A program made the translations under genes and the position numbers. Below the pieces are notes generated by a model, which worked only from the letters and a program-made list of their open reading frames with translations, had not been told where the DNA came from and did not search any database. Below, piece after piece: positions 26,816 through 36,909 of a stretch of DNA of 64,000 bases; positions within the stretch are counted from its first letter, which is position 1; each line of letters starts with the position of its first letter. This stretch comes from Jhaorihella thermophila (GTDB taxonomy: Bacteria; Pseudomonadota; Alphaproteobacteria; Rhodobacterales; Rhodobacteraceae): NCBI RefSeq assembly GCF_900108275.1, contig NZ_FNVD01000012.1:26024-90023 (forward strand). The letters are read 5' to 3'.

Positions 26816-28111
26816 CTAGTCCGCGAAGGGGTCGGTCACGAGGATCGTGTCGTCGCGCTCCGGGCTGGTCGAGAGCAGCGCCACGGGACATTCGATCAGT
26901 TCCTCGACCCGCCGCACATACTTGATCGCGTTGGCGGGCAGGTCCGCCCAGCTGCGCGCGCCTTCGGTCGATTCCGACCAGCCCGGCATCTCTTCATAGA
27001 TCGGCTTGCATCGGGCCTGGTGGTCGGCCGCGGTCGGCAGGTGGTCGATCCGCTCGCCGTCCAGTTCGTAGCCGACGCAGATCTTCAGCGTCTCGAACCC
27101 GTCCAGCACGTCCAGCTTGGTCAGCGCGATGCCGTTGATGCCGGAAATCGCGCAGGTCTGGCGCACCAGAACCGCGTCGAACCAGCCGCAGCGGCGCTTG
27201 CGCCCCGTGGTGGTTCCAAATTCGTGCCCGCGTTCGCCCAGCCGCTGGCCGTCGGCGTCGTGCAGTTCGGTCGGGAACGGGCCTTCGCCGACGCGGGTGG
27301 TATAGGCCTTGACGATGCCGAGAACGAAGTCGATCGCGTTCGGCCCGATGCCGACCCCGGTTGCCGCCTGCCCGGCGATCACGTTGGACGAGGTGACGAA
27401 GGGATAGGTGCCGAAGTCGATGTCCAGCAGCGCCCCCTGCGCGCCCTCGAACAGGATCCGCTTGCCGGCGCGGCGGCGTTCGTTCATCACCCGCCAGACC
27501 GGCCCCGCGAATTGCAGAATCTGCGGCGCGATCTCCTTGAGCTGCGCGATCAGCGCGTCGCGGTCCACCGGCGCGATCCCCAGCCCCCTGCGCAGCGGGT
27601 CGTGATGCTGCAGCGCCCGGTCCACCCGCGCCTGAAGCGTCGCATCGTCGGCCAGATCGGCCACGCGCACCGACCGGCGGCCGACCTTGTCCTCGTAGGC
27701 CGGGCCGATGCCGCGACCGGTGGTGCCGATCTTGGTGCCCTTGCTGGCGGCCTCTTCGCGCGCGCGGTCGAGTTCGCCGTGAATCGGCAGGATCAGCGGG
27801 GTGTTCTCGGCGATCATCAAGGTTTCGGGCGTGATCTCGACCCCTTGGGCGCGGATCGTCTCGATCTCCTGCACAAGATGCCAGGGGTCCAGCACCACGC
27901 CGTTGCCGATCACCGACAGCTTGCCGCCGCGCACCACGCCCGAGGGCAGCGCGTGCAGCTTGTAGGTCACCCCGTCGATGACCAGCGTATGCCCCGCGTT
28001 GTGGCCGCCCTGAAACCGCGCGATCACGTCCGCGCGTTCGCTGAGCCAGTCAACGATCTTGCCTTTTCCTTCGTCGCCCCACTGGGCGCCGACCACGACG
28101 ACATTGGCCAT
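26816..28111 (-). CDS. purA: Adenylosuccinate synthetase
   Basis: A 431-residue PurA. The GTP-binding N-terminus [15 protein letters not shown], the catalytic His loop (Q-G-G-H-N-A-G-H-T) and the [12 protein letters not shown] motif are all present, and length is normal. It converts IMP, aspartate and GTP to adenylosuccinate, the first committed step to AMP. AAAGGAC lies eight bases before the ATG at 28111. A divergent small membrane protein gene begins at 28270. Confidence 0.97.
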   Translation of the reverse strand: MANVVVVGAQWGDEGKGKIVDWLSERADVIARFQGGHNAGHTLVIDGVTYKLHALPSGVVRGGKLSVIGNGVVLDPWHLVQEIETIRAQGVEITPETLMIAENTPLILPIHGELDRAREEAASKGTKIGTTGRGIGPAYEDKVGRRSVRVADLADDATLQARVDRALQHHDPLRRGLGIAPVDRDALIAQLKEIAPQILQFAGPVWRVMNERRRAGKRILFEGAQGALLDIDFGTYPFVTSSNVIAGQAATGVGIGPNAIDFVLGIVKAYTTRVGEGPFPTELHDADGQRLGERGHEFGTTTGRKRRCGWFDAVLVRQTCAISGINGIALTKLDVLDGFETLKICVGYELDGERIDHLPTAADHQARCKPIYEEMPGWSESTEGARSWADLPANAIKYVRRVEELIECPVALLSTSPERDDTILVTDPFAD

Positions 28112-28269
28112 GTCCGGTCCTTTTCATGACTCGAAAACCCGCGCCCGTATACCGATCGCGACGCGTCAGGGAAACCGCAATTTCGCCGCATCCGCCGTGC
28201 CGGGGCTGGACAGGACTCGCGCTTTGCGCGATTCTGTAGCGCAAGAGTTTGACGAGGGGCAATTTCGCG

Positions 28270-28668
28270 ATGCTGGGCCTGTTCCTGCGCTGGCTGTTCG
28301 CCTTTGCGCTGATCGCGCTGACATACAACCCTACGCCGTGGAATTATGTCCGCTGGTCCACCACCCATCACGAAGCGCGCCTGTCCCTGGTGGTGTTCCT
28401 GGGGCTTCTGCTGCTGATCGGCTACATCATCTACCTGCGCGCAACGCTGCGGTCGATCGGTGCAGGCGGGATGCTGCTGGTGCTGGCGGTGGTGGCGTCG
28501 ATGCTGTGGGTGCTCCGCGACTATGGCGTGTTGCGGTTCGACCAAGCGGACGTGAACCTGTGGCTGGGGATCTTCGCGCTGTCGGTCGTGCTGGGCATCG
28601 GCCTGAACTGGAGCCATGCCCGCCGCTATCTGTCGGGCCAGCAGGACATGGACGACGTGGACTACTGA
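28270..28668 (+). CDS. Small four-helix membrane protein (DUF6524-like)
   Basis: A 132-residue protein made of four membrane helices (about 3-22, 37-57, 66-87 and 95-113) with the N-terminal pattern LGLFLRWLFAFALIALTYNP-TPWNYV. I recognise it as the Rhodobacteraceae family labelled DUF6524; function unknown. GAGGGGC ten bases before ATG 28270 supports this start; a TTG at 28249 is possible. Its 3' end overlaps the convergent hisG by 7 bp. Confidence 0.7.
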   Translation: MLGLFLRWLFAFALIALTYNPTPWNYVRWSTTHHEARLSLVVFLGLLLLIGYIIYLRATLRSIGAGGMLLVLAVVASMLWVLRDYGVLRFDQADVNLWLGIFALSVVLGIGLNWSHARRYLSGQQDMDDVDY

Positions 28669-29360
28669 ACCGCCGCCAGCCGTTCGGCGAACCGCTCCAG
28701 CGTTGCGCGTTCGGCATCGCCCACCTGTGCCACGCGGCTTTTCCACAGGGTCGCCTGGCTTTTCAGGATCAGCCCGTCGGACAGGATCTTGAGATGATTG
28801 GCCCGCAGCGTCTCGCCGGTCGAGGTGATGTCGGCGATCGCCTCGGCGGTTTCGTTCTTGACCGTGCCCTCGGTCGCGCCCTGGCTGTCCACCAGCGCGA
28901 AATCGGCAACCCCGCCCCGGACCAGAAACTCGCGCACCAGCCGGTGGTATTTCGTGGCGATCCGCAGCCGGTGCCCGTGCCGGGCGCGGAACGCCGCCGC
29001 GACCGCGTCGAGGTCGTCCAGCGTATCCACGTCCACCCACAGCTGCGGCACCGCCAGCACCAGATCGGCCTGACCAAAGCCCAGCTCGGCCACGGGTTCG
29101 ACCTGGGTTTCCCACAGGGGCAGCTTTTCATGCACCAGATCGGTGCCGGTGACGCCGAAATGGATCCGCCCCGTGGCCAGTTCGCGCGGGATCTCTCCGG
29201 CCGAGAGCAGCACCAGCGACATGCCCTCGATCCCCTCGATCGCGCCGGCATATTCGCGGTCCGACCCGGTGCGCTTCAGCCGGATGCCGGCCCGGTCGAA
29301 CCAGTCGAAGGTCTTTTCCATCAGCCGCCCCTTGGACGGCACGCCCAGCTTCACGGTCAT
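28662..29360 (-). CDS. hisG: ATP phosphoribosyltransferase, short form (HisG-S)
   Basis: A 232-residue catalytic subunit of the short HisG class, which lacks the C-terminal histidine-binding domain and needs HisZ for activity and feedback inhibition. The family pattern V-K-L-G-V-P-S-K-G-R-L at the N-terminus and the PRPP loop near ALVDSQGATEGT are present. It catalyses the first step of histidine synthesis, ATP plus PRPP to N1-phosphoribosyl-ATP. Its start overlaps the hisZ stop by 4 bp, and it is the third gene of a hisS-hisZ-hisG operon. Confidence 0.95.
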   Translation of the reverse strand: MTVKLGVPSKGRLMEKTFDWFDRAGIRLKRTGSDREYAGAIEGIEGMSLVLLSAGEIPRELATGRIHFGVTGTDLVHEKLPLWETQVEPVAELGFGQADLVLAVPQLWVDVDTLDDLDAVAAAFRARHGHRLRIATKYHRLVREFLVRGGVADFALVDSQGATEGTVKNETAEAIADITSTGETLRANHLKILSDGLILKSQATLWKSRVAQVGDAERATLERFAERLAAVQ

Positions 29361-30448
29361 GCCCGCGCCTCCCGTTCCAGCGCATGCATCAGGCCGGGGC
29401 GCAGCACGCCGCCCACGGCGGGGATCTCTGCGCCGTCGCCCAGCCGCCGGGTCAGCGCGTCATAGCGCCCGCCGGTGGCGATCGGCGGCAGGTCGGGGCG
29501 GCCCTCGGCATAGAAGCCGAACACGAAACCGTCGTAATACTCCATCGAGGTGCGGCCATAGCTGGCCTCGAAATCGAGGTTTTCCACGTCGAGTCCACGC
29601 GCGGCCAGCGCCTGCAGCCGCGCCTCGAGCCGCGCCAGCGCCGGTGCGATCTGCGGCAGGTCCACCGCCACATCCCGCAGCCGCTCCAGCGCGAAGGGCG
29701 CGGTTTCCCGCACCGCCAGCAGCGTGTCCAGCGCGGCCATCTCGCGATCCGAGATCGGCGGGACCTCGGCGTCGGCGCGCAGGGCCTCGATCCGTTCGGC
29801 GATCTCGGCGACGCTGCGCTTGCCGATCGCGGGCGGCAGGTCGGCAAGCGGATCGGCCTGCGCCAGCAGCGCCGTGCGCGACGGCGGTGGCGGCACGCGG
29901 CCCGAGAACCGGTCCAGCAGCGCGCGGAACCGGCGCGGGTGCCAGATATGGCGCATCAGCGCCGCCTTGCGCGCCTCGGTCGTCCGCAGCCCCTGCACGG
30001 CGGCCATCAGGATGCCGATATCCCCCGTCGCGGCGCGCAGCGACAGCCCCTCAAGCGCCTGCGCGATCAGAGCAAAGACCTCGGCATCGGCCTCGGCCGG
30101 GTTCTCGCGGTCGAAGATCTCGTAGCCGACCTGGATATATTCGTTGGCGCGGTCGGGGTCGTGCTCCTGCCGGCGGAATACCTCGCCGGCATAGGTATAG
30201 CGGGCCGGTTCGGCGCCATGGGCCATGTGCATCTGAACCACCGGCACGGTGAAGTCGGGACGCAGCATCTGCTCGCCCCGCAGCGCGTCCGAGGTGACAT
30301 AGGCGCGGCCGCGGATGTTTTCGCCGTAAAGGTCCAGCAGGGTTTCGGCGGGCTGCAGGATCGACGCCTCGACCGCCTGCGCGCCGGCGGCTTCGAACCG
30401 CGCGCGCAGCTGTGTGGCCAGCGCCCGGATTTCGGCGCGTTCCGGCAT
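29357..30448 (-). CDS. hisZ: ATP phosphoribosyltransferase regulatory subunit HisZ
   Basis: A 363-residue class II tRNA-synthetase-like protein. It shares motif 2-like V-F-R-R-Q-E-H-D-P-D-R and the glycine-rich A-T-G-G-R-Y-D-A-L with HisRS but lacks the anticodon-binding domain, as expected for HisZ. It forms a hetero-octamer with short HisG and carries the histidine-sensing site. ATG at 30448 overlaps the hisS stop (ATGA), which decides the start; the frame extends to 30544 within hisS. Next to it lie its paralogue HisS and its partner HisG. Confidence 0.94.
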   Translation of the reverse strand: MPERAEIRALATQLRARFEAAGAQAVEASILQPAETLLDLYGENIRGRAYVTSDALRGEQMLRPDFTVPVVQMHMAHGAEPARYTYAGEVFRRQEHDPDRANEYIQVGYEIFDRENPAEADAEVFALIAQALEGLSLRAATGDIGILMAAVQGLRTTEARKAALMRHIWHPRRFRALLDRFSGRVPPPPSRTALLAQADPLADLPPAIGKRSVAEIAERIEALRADAEVPPISDREMAALDTLLAVRETAPFALERLRDVAVDLPQIAPALARLEARLQALAARGLDVENLDFEASYGRTSMEYYDGFVFGFYAEGRPDLPPIATGGRYDALTRRLGDGAEIPAVGGVLRPGLMHALEREARA

Positions 30449-31944
30449 CAGTCCTGCCCGATCCCGTGGCTGGCCAGGATCTCGCGCACCTTGGCCACGA
30501 GGTGCCCGCGCGGCACTTCGAACTGGCTGGGGCGTTCCTTCCATTCCTCCAGCGTCGCGCTTTCGGCGATCTGCGCGCCCAGGATCAGATCCTTGACCTG
30601 CACCACGCCGCGCGCCTTTTCGTCGCCGCCCTCGATCACCGCGACCGGGCTGTGCCGGCGGTCGGCATATTTCAACTGGTTGCCGAAATTCTTCGGGTTG
30701 CCCAGATAGACCTCGGCGCGGAGGCCGGCATTGCGCAGCTCGGCCACCATCGCCTGATAGTCGGCCATGCGGTCGCGATCCATCACCGTGACCACGACAG
30801 GACCGTGGGTGACCGCCTTGATCCGCCCCTTTTCGCGCAGCGCGGCCAGCAGCCGGTCAACGCCGATGGAGACGCCCGTGGCCGGCACCGCCTGCCCGGT
30901 GAAGCGTTTCACCAGATCGTCGTAGCGCCCCCCGCCCGCGACCGAGCCGAACTGGCGCTTGCGGCCCTTGTCGTCGAAGATGTCGAAGGTCAGCTCGGCC
31001 TCGTAGACCGGGCCGGTGTAATAGCCCAGGCCCCGCACCACCGAGGGGTCGATGACGATGCGGTCGGGGCCGTAACCCTGGGCGTCGAGCAAGCCCGCGA
31101 TCTGTTCCAGCTCGTCGATGCCCTCGGCCCCCATGGCCGAACTGCCCACCGCCGCGCGCAGGTTGGCCAGCGTCGCCGCCGAATCCGCACCGCGAGAGGT
31201 CAGGAAGGCGACCACCGGATCGGCCTGCGCCTCGCTGAGCCCCACCCCGTCGATATAGGCCCCCGAGGCGTCCAGCCGCCCCTTGCCGAGCAGCGCCCGC
31301 ACGCCGTCCTCTCCCACCTTGTCGAACTTGTCGATGGTGCGCAGAACCGCGTCGTGCTGTTCCGCGTCCTCCAGCCCCATCGCTTCGAGAACGCCGTTCA
31401 GAACCTTCCGGTTGTTGATCCGGATCAGGTAGTCGCCGCGCGGGATGCCGACCTCTTCCAGCGTATCCGCCAGCATCGCGCAGATTTCCGCATCCGCCGC
31501 CATGCTGGCCGCGCCCACGGTGTCGGCGTCGCACTGGTAGAACTGGCGATAGCGCCCCGGTCCCGGCTTTTCATTGCGCCACACCGGCCCCATCGCATAG
31601 CGGCGATAGGGCGTGGGCAGGTCGTTGCGATACTGGGCATAGACGCGCGCCAGCGGCGCGGTCAGGTCATAGCGCAGCGCCAGCCAGTCGCCCTTGCCGT
31701 CGTCTTCGTCCTCGCGCCAGGCGAAGACCCCGTCATTGGGCCGGTCCACGTCGGGCAGGAACTTGCCCAGCGCCTCGACCGTTTCCACGGCACTGGTTTC
31801 CAGCGCCTCGAAGCCGTAGCGGTGATAGACCCCGGCAATGGTGCGCAGCATCTCGGTGCGCTGCGTGACTTCGGCGCCGAAATAGTCGCGGAACCCTTTG
31901 GGCGTCTCGGCCTTGGGGCGGGGCTGTTTCTTCTGCTTGGCCAT
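30448..31944 (-). CDS. hisS: Histidyl-tRNA synthetase
   Basis: A 498-residue class II synthetase. Motif 1 region G-F-R-D-Y-F, motif 2 [19 protein letters not shown], the HisRS-specific signatures (L-V-K-R-F and [11 protein letters not shown]) and a C-terminal anticodon-binding domain are present. It charges tRNA-His. The first ATG is at 31953, but the homologous start [11 protein letters not shown] is at 31944; no strong ribosome binding site precedes either. It heads the operon with hisZ and hisG, so charging and synthesis of histidine are co-expressed. A GC hairpin with a T run lies 80 bp upstream. Confidence 0.95.
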   Translation of the reverse strand: MAKQKKQPRPKAETPKGFRDYFGAEVTQRTEMLRTIAGVYHRYGFEALETSAVETVEALGKFLPDVDRPNDGVFAWREDEDDGKGDWLALRYDLTAPLARVYAQYRNDLPTPYRRYAMGPVWRNEKPGPGRYRQFYQCDADTVGAASMAADAEICAMLADTLEEVGIPRGDYLIRINNRKVLNGVLEAMGLEDAEQHDAVLRTIDKFDKVGEDGVRALLGKGRLDASGAYIDGVGLSEAQADPVVAFLTSRGADSAATLANLRAAVGSSAMGAEGIDELEQIAGLLDAQGYGPDRIVIDPSVVRGLGYYTGPVYEAELTFDIFDDKGRKRQFGSVAGGGRYDDLVKRFTGQAVPATGVSIGVDRLLAALREKGRIKAVTHGPVVVTVMDRDRMADYQAMVAELRNAGLRAEVYLGNPKNFGNQLKYADRRHSPVAVIEGGDEKARGVVQVKDLILGAQIAESATLEEWKERPSQFEVPRGHLVAKVREILASHGIGQD

Positions 31945-32023
31945 TGGGGTCAACCCGTCAAGATACGTTCGCGGCGGGGTCTATCCCAAGCCCCGCACAG
32001 GGGCAAGGCGCGGCCCGACGACG

Positions 32024-32050
32024 AAAAGGCCCCGCCGCGCGGGCGGGGCC
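32024..32050 (-). terminator. Intrinsic terminator upstream of hisS
   Basis: Perfect 9-bp stem GGCCCCGCC / GGCGGGGCC with a 5-nt loop, followed on the minus strand by TTTT. It would end the long xdh/BMP transcript before hisS. Because it lies about 80 bp upstream of the hisS start, an attenuator role in the hisS leader is an alternative, depending on where hisS transcription begins. Confidence 0.7.
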
Positions 32051-32093
32051 GATTTGCCGCAGGACAGGCATGCAAGACACCCGCATCCCGGCC

Positions 32094-32179
32094 GGGCGTT
32101 TCGGGTCGGCAGGGCCGACCCGACCGATGCGAGGGGCGCTGCCCCTCGCGCTCCCCGGAGTATTTCCGGCAAGATGAAG
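32094..32179 (-). repeat. Dispersed hairpin element, copy D (subfamily I)
   Basis: On the minus strand: CTTCATCTTGCCGGAAATAC, stem GCGAGGGGC-AGC-GCCCCTCGC, second stem CGGGTCGGC / GCCGACCCG, ending in AAACGCCC. It lies 67 bp after the BMP gene, in that gene's orientation, and before the T-run terminator. Confidence 0.85.
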
Positions 32180-32245
32180 TAAGGGCCGGGGCACGACGCC
32201 ACGCGCCAGCTTTGTCTGCGGCCGCGGATCACGACCCCGAGAGGG

Positions 32246-33316
32246 TTACTGCGGGATCTCGCCCTCAATGCCTTCGACATAGAAGTTCATGCCCAGAAGC
32301 GTGCCGTCATCGGCCACTTCGCCCTCTTTCAGCCAGGGCGTGCCGTCCTGCTTGTTCAGCGGGCCGGTGAAGGGGTGGTATTCGCCCGCGGCGATCGCGT
32401 CGCGCAGGGCCTCGGCCTCGGCCTTCACGTCGCCAGGCACGGCCGAAGAGATCTCTCCGATCTTGACCATGCCTTCGCGGATGCCGTCCCAGGTGCTGAC
32501 TGATTCCCACGTGCCGTCCATCACCGCCTTGGTGCGCCGAACGTAGTAAGGGCCCCAGTTGTCGATGATCGAGCTGACGCGCGGCAGCGGCGCGTATTCG
32601 GCCATGTCGGAGGCCTGGCCAAAGGTGATCACGTTGCCGGCCTTCTGCGCGGCGGCCTGCGGCGCGGTCGAATCGGTGTGCTGCAGGATCACGTCGGCGC
32701 CCTGTTCGATCAGGGTCTTGGCGGCGTCGGCCTCCTTGGCCGGGTCGAACCAAGTATAGACCCAGACGATCTTGAACTCGACGTCGGGGTTGACCTTTTT
32801 CGCGTGGATATAGGCGCTGTTGATGCCGCGGATCACCTCGGGGATCGGGAAGGAGGCGATGTAGCCGATGATGTTCGACTTGGTCATGCGGCCCGCGATC
32901 GTGCCCTGCACGGCGCGGCCTTCGTAGAAGCGCGCGGAATAGACCGACACGTTCGGCGCGGTCTTGTAGCCGGTGGCGTGTTCGAACTTCACCTTCGGGA
33001 ACTTCTTGGCGACGTTCTGCACCGCGTCCATGTAGCCGAAGGAGGTGGCAAAGATCAGATCCGCGCCGTTCAGCGCCATCTGGGTCATCACGCGTTCGGC
33101 ATCCGGGCCTTCGGGCACCGATTCCACATAGACCGTTTCGACCTTGTCGCCGAACGCCTCGACCACCGCCTTGCGGCCCTGATCGTGTTCATAGGTCCAG
33201 CCGCCGTCGCCGACCGGACCGACATAGACGAAGCCGACCTTGGTCTTGTCGGCCATCGCCGTGGTGGCCATGCCGAGCGCCAGTGCGGCCGTGGCCAGAA
33301 GTTTCGTGAGTTTCAT
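32246..33316 (-). CDS. BMP-family ABC transporter substrate-binding protein
   Basis: A 356-residue periplasmic protein of the basic membrane protein (BMP/PnrA) family. The signal peptide ends at about residue 22 (MATTAMA-DK). The family signature is V-G-F-V-Y-V-G-P-V-G-D-G-G-W-T-Y-E-H-D-Q-G-R, and the base-stacking aromatic/Asp positions typical of nucleoside binders are plausible. PnrA, TmpC and BmpA homologues bind purine nucleosides. GGGAG lies ten bases before the ATG. It follows two permeases and an ATPase on the same strand, which are preceded by xdhABC, so the cargo is probably a purine base or nucleoside. Confidence 0.9.
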   Translation of the reverse strand: MKLTKLLATAALALGMATTAMADKTKVGFVYVGPVGDGGWTYEHDQGRKAVVEAFGDKVETVYVESVPEGPDAERVMTQMALNGADLIFATSFGYMDAVQNVAKKFPKVKFEHATGYKTAPNVSVYSARFYEGRAVQGTIAGRMTKSNIIGYIASFPIPEVIRGINSAYIHAKKVNPDVEFKIVWVYTWFDPAKEADAAKTLIEQGADVILQHTDSTAPQAAAQKAGNVITFGQASDMAEYAPLPRVSSIIDNWGPYYVRRTKAVMDGTWESVSTWDGIREGMVKIGEISSAVPGDVKAEAEALRDAIAAGEYHPFTGPLNKQDGTPWLKEGEVADDGTLLGMNFYVEGIEGEIPQ

Positions 33317-33350
33317 GCAGGTTGCTCCCATGTTGATTGTCGTTGCCGCC

Positions 33351-34271
33351 TCAGGTCGAGGCATGGAATGTGCGGCCCAGCGAGGCCGGCGCGCTGCTTT
33401 TGTCGGCCGAAAGGATGACCAGCACAAGGATTGTCACAAGATAGGGCGACATTGCCAGATACTCGACCGGAATCGCAACGCCCGCCGCCTGAAGATTGAG
33501 CTGCAGGACCGTGATTCCGCCGAACAGCCAGGCGCCGATCAGAACGCGCCATGGCTTCCAGCTGGCGAACACCACCAGCGCCAGCGCGATCCAGCCGGCG
33601 CCCGCGGTCATGCCTTCGGTCCACTGCGGCACGCGGACCAGGCTGATATAGGCCCCGCCCAGCCCCGCGCAGGCGCCGCCGAACAGGATCGCCAGCACGC
33701 GGATGCGCACCACCTTGTAGCCCAGGGCGTGCGCGGCGTCGTGGTTCTCGCCCACCGCCCGCAGGATCAGACCGGCCCGGGTGTATTTCAGCACCGCCCA
33801 GGTGCCGGCGACCAGCGCCAGCCCGAGATACAGGATCGGATCCTGGGCGAACAGGATCGGCCCCAACACCGGAATATCGCTGAAAAGGGGGATGTCGATT
33901 TCCGCGAAATGCGGCGGCTTGATGCCGACATAGGACTGCCCCATGAGCGAACTCAGCCCCAGGCCGAACAGCGTCAGCGCCAGCCCCGAAGCCACCTGGT
34001 TGGCCAGTGCCACCTGGGTCAGCAGCGCGAACAGAAGCGCCAGCACCGCCCCGCCCGCGGCCGCCGCGAGAAAGCCCAGCCAAGGCGAGCCGGTTTCGAC
34101 CGATATGGCAAAACCGGTGATCGCGCCGACGATCATCATGCCCTCGACGCCAAGGTTCAGAACCCCTGCCCGTTCGACCACCAGCTCGCCGATCGCGGCC
34201 AGAAGGATCGGCGTCGCCGCCACCATCAGCGAGGCCAGCAGCAGGACGGGATTGATTGCGCTCAGGTCCAT
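33351..34271 (-). CDS. ABC transporter permease, BMP/nucleoside type (second subunit)
   Basis: A 306-residue inner-membrane permease of the branched-chain/nucleoside class (BPD_transp_2), with about nine hydrophobic segments and conserved E-R-A-G-V-L-N-L-G-V-E-G-M-M. It pairs with the permease encoded just upstream. Its ATG at 34271 is one nucleotide after the previous stop. The BMP binding protein gene follows 34 bp downstream. Confidence 0.9.
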   Translation of the reverse strand: MDLSAINPVLLLASLMVAATPILLAAIGELVVERAGVLNLGVEGMMIVGAITGFAISVETGSPWLGFLAAAAGGAVLALLFALLTQVALANQVASGLALTLFGLGLSSLMGQSYVGIKPPHFAEIDIPLFSDIPVLGPILFAQDPILYLGLALVAGTWAVLKYTRAGLILRAVGENHDAAHALGYKVVRIRVLAILFGGACAGLGGAYISLVRVPQWTEGMTAGAGWIALALVVFASWKPWRVLIGAWLFGGITVLQLNLQAAGVAIPVEYLAMSPYLVTILVLVILSADKSSAPASLGRTFHAST

Positions 34272-34272
34272 G

Positions 34273-35355
34273 TCAAGCCACCCCTGCCTTGCCGATGCGG
34301 ATGCGGTAGTTGGTGAGAAGATCGAAGGCCAGCAGGAAGAACAGCAGCATCCCCTGGAACACCTGGATCGCCGCCGCGGGCAGGCCCATCTGCGACTGCG
34401 CGATGTCGCCACCGATATAGGTCAGCGCCATCAACAGACCCGCCAGCAGGATGCCGAACGGGTGCAGCCGGCCCAGAAAGGCCACGATGATCGCAGTGAA
34501 CCCGTAGCCCACGTTGAAGTCGATGCTGATCTGCCCCGAAGGACCCGAAACCTCGAACAGCCCCGCCAGCCCCGCCAGCGCCCCCGACAGCCCCATGCAG
34601 AACAGGATCAGCCGCGGCGGGCTGACACCGGCAAAGCGGGCCGCGCGCGGGGCCTCGCCGGCGAGCCGGATGTGAAAACCGCGCATGTGCCGGTTCAACA
34701 GCACATAGGCAAAGATCACCGCGATCATCGCCGCCACCACGCCCCAGTGCATGCCCGAGCCCTCGATCAGGTCGGCATTGTGGGCCGATGGATATTGCTG
34801 CAGGTTTCGGCTGCCCGGAAAACCGTATCCTTCGGGATTCTTCAGCAGGCCGAGGCTCATCGACGCCAGCAGTTGCTCGGCCACGTAGACCAGCATCAGT
34901 GACACCAGGATTTCGTTGGTGCCGAACCGCACCTTCAGAACCGCCGGGATCATGGCCCAGACCCAGCCGCCCAGCGCACCCGCGATCACCATCAGCGGGA
35001 AGATGAACCACGCCTCCATCGGGTAGAAGGCCAGCCCCACACCGGCGCCGACGATCGCGCCCATGATGTATTGGCCTTCGGCGCCGATGTTCCAGATGCC
35101 CGCGCGGAAGCCGAGGCTCAGCCCGATCGCGATCAGCACCAGCGGCGCGCCCTTCACCAGAAGCTGCGGGCGGTAATAGAACGAGTGCTCGCCAAAGAGC
35201 GGCTCCCAGAAGATCGTGCGGATGGCCTCGACCGGGTTCTTGCCCAGAACCGCGAACAGGATGCCGCCGAACACCATCGTGGCCAGAACCGCGATGACCG
35301 GCGTCGCCACCGACCAGACCTGCGACGGCTGCGGCCGCTTCTCCAGCGCGATCAT
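34273..35355 (-). CDS. ABC transporter permease, BMP/nucleoside type (first subunit)
   Basis: A 360-residue permease with ten or so membrane segments and the family motif F-R-A-G-I-W-N-I-G-A-E-G-Q-Y-I-M-G. Together with the next gene product it forms the channel of a BMP-type importer (compare NupP/NupQ in Gram-positive nucleoside transporters). It starts 36 bp after the ATPase stop. Confidence 0.9.
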   Translation of the reverse strand: MIALEKRPQPSQVWSVATPVIAVLATMVFGGILFAVLGKNPVEAIRTIFWEPLFGEHSFYYRPQLLVKGAPLVLIAIGLSLGFRAGIWNIGAEGQYIMGAIVGAGVGLAFYPMEAWFIFPLMVIAGALGGWVWAMIPAVLKVRFGTNEILVSLMLVYVAEQLLASMSLGLLKNPEGYGFPGSRNLQQYPSAHNADLIEGSGMHWGVVAAMIAVIFAYVLLNRHMRGFHIRLAGEAPRAARFAGVSPPRLILFCMGLSGALAGLAGLFEVSGPSGQISIDFNVGYGFTAIIVAFLGRLHPFGILLAGLLMALTYIGGDIAQSQMGLPAAAIQVFQGMLLFFLLAFDLLTNYRIRIGKAGVA

Positions 35356-35391
35356 GCGCCGCCTCCCTTCGTTTCCATCGATGCCCGCGGT

Positions 35392-36909
35392 TCAGACATG
35401 CGCCACCTCCATGCCATGCGCGCCCCCCATCAGAAGGCCGATTTCCTCGACCGTCAGCCCCTCGACCGGGCGGGGCGCGCTCAGCCGCCCCTCGTTCAGG
35501 GCGGCGAAGGTGTCGGAAATCTCCATCAGTTCGTCCAGATCCTGGCTGATGCAGACCACCGCAGCACCACCGGCCGCGAGGTCGAGAATCGCCTGCCGGA
35601 TCGCCGCCGCGGCCGAGGCGTCCACGCCCCAGGTCGGCTGGTTCACCACCAGCACTTCGGGATTTTGCAACACCTCGCGCCCGATCACAAATTTCTGCAG
35701 GTTGCCGCCCGACAGGGACCGCGCAGCGTTGTCGGGCCCCGGCGTGCGCACGTCGAACGCCTCGATGATCCGCTGCGCAAAGGCCCGCGCCGCGTCCCAG
35801 CGGATGAATCCGTTGCGTTCCAGGTTTTCCCGCACCGATCCGGTCAGGAGCGCGTTTTCGGTCAAGCTCATGTCGGGCGCTGCGGCATGGCCCAGCCGTT
35901 CCTCGGGCGCGGCCAGAAGCCCAAGACGACGCCGCTCGGTCGGACCCAGATGCCCCACCGCCACACCGTTCAGCCGGATTGCGTCGGGTTCGGCCGGCAA
36001 CTCGCCCGACAGCACGGCCAGCAGTTCGTCCTGCCCATTGCCGGCCACCCCGCCGATGCCCAGAACCTCGCCTTTGCGCACCGCCAGATGCACGTTGCGC
36101 AGCGGCGTGCCAAAGGCCGAGGGCGAGGCCACCGAAAGCCCGGTCACGTCCAGCGCGATCTCTCCGAACGCGCGCCGGCCCCGTTCCGGCGCCTGCAGCG
36201 CGCTGCCCACCATCATCTCGGCCATTTCGGCCGCGGTGGTCTCCGACGGCACGCATTCGCCGACATTCTTTCCCAGCCGCAGGATCGTCGCGTGGTCGCA
36301 CAGCGCGCGGATCTCTTCCAGCTTGTGGCTGATATACAGGATCGAGGTGCCCTCGTCGCGCAGCTTGCGCAGGGTTTCGAACAGGATCCGAACCTCCTGC
36401 GGAGTCAGAACGCTGGTCGGTTCGTCCATGATGAGCAGCTTGGGATCCTGCAACAGGCAGCGGATGATCTCCACCCGCTGGCGTTCCCCGGCGCTCAGAT
36501 CCCCCACGGTTCGAAAGGGATCGAGCGGCAGACCATAGGTCTCGCTCACCGCGCGGATGCGGCTGGCCAGATCGCGCATGGGCGGCGGATCCTCCATGCC
36601 CAGCGCGATGTTTTCGGCCACATTCAGCGCGTCGAACAGCGAAAAGTGCTGGAACACCATGGCGATGCCGTCGGCACGCGCGGCGCGCGGCTCGGGCGGG
36701 GCAAAGGGCCGGCCGCGCAGCCGCATCTGACCGCTGTCGGGTTTCACCAGCCCGTAGATCATCTTGACCAGGGTGGATTTGCCAGCGCCGTTCTCGCCCA
36801 GAAGCGCGTGAACTTCGCCCTCCTGGATCTCCAGCGACACATGGTCGTTGGCAACCACGCCCGGATAGGCCTTGGTCAGCCCGTCGATGCTTAGCAGCGG
36901 AACCGTCAC
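35392..36909 (-). CDS. ABC transporter ATP-binding protein (duplicated ATPase, BMP type)
   Basis: A 505-residue protein with two fused ABC domains. The first has Walker A G-E-N-G-A-G-K-S-T, signature L-S-A-G-E-R-Q-R-V-E and Walker B L-L-I-M-D-E-P-T. The second has a degenerate Walker A (G-V-A-G-N-G-Q-D-E, no GKS/T) and Walker B L-V-V-N-Q-P-T, with signature L-S-G-G-N-L-Q-K, so only one site is likely to hydrolyse ATP. This asymmetry is usual for nucleoside and sugar ABC ATPases. The GTG start at 36909 overlaps the xdhC stop by 4 bp, tying the transporter to xanthine dehydrogenase. Confidence 0.9.
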   Translation of the reverse strand: MTVPLLSIDGLTKAYPGVVANDHVSLEIQEGEVHALLGENGAGKSTLVKMIYGLVKPDSGQMRLRGRPFAPPEPRAARADGIAMVFQHFSLFDALNVAENIALGMEDPPPMRDLASRIRAVSETYGLPLDPFRTVGDLSAGERQRVEIIRCLLQDPKLLIMDEPTSVLTPQEVRILFETLRKLRDEGTSILYISHKLEEIRALCDHATILRLGKNVGECVPSETTAAEMAEMMVGSALQAPERGRRAFGEIALDVTGLSVASPSAFGTPLRNVHLAVRKGEVLGIGGVAGNGQDELLAVLSGELPAEPDAIRLNGVAVGHLGPTERRRLGLLAAPEERLGHAAAPDMSLTENALLTGSVRENLERNGFIRWDAARAFAQRIIEAFDVRTPGPDNAARSLSGGNLQKFVIGREVLQNPEVLVVNQPTWGVDASAAAAIRQAILDLAAGGAAVVCISQDLDELMEISDTFAALNEGRLSAPRPVEGLTVEEIGLLMGGAHGMEVAHV

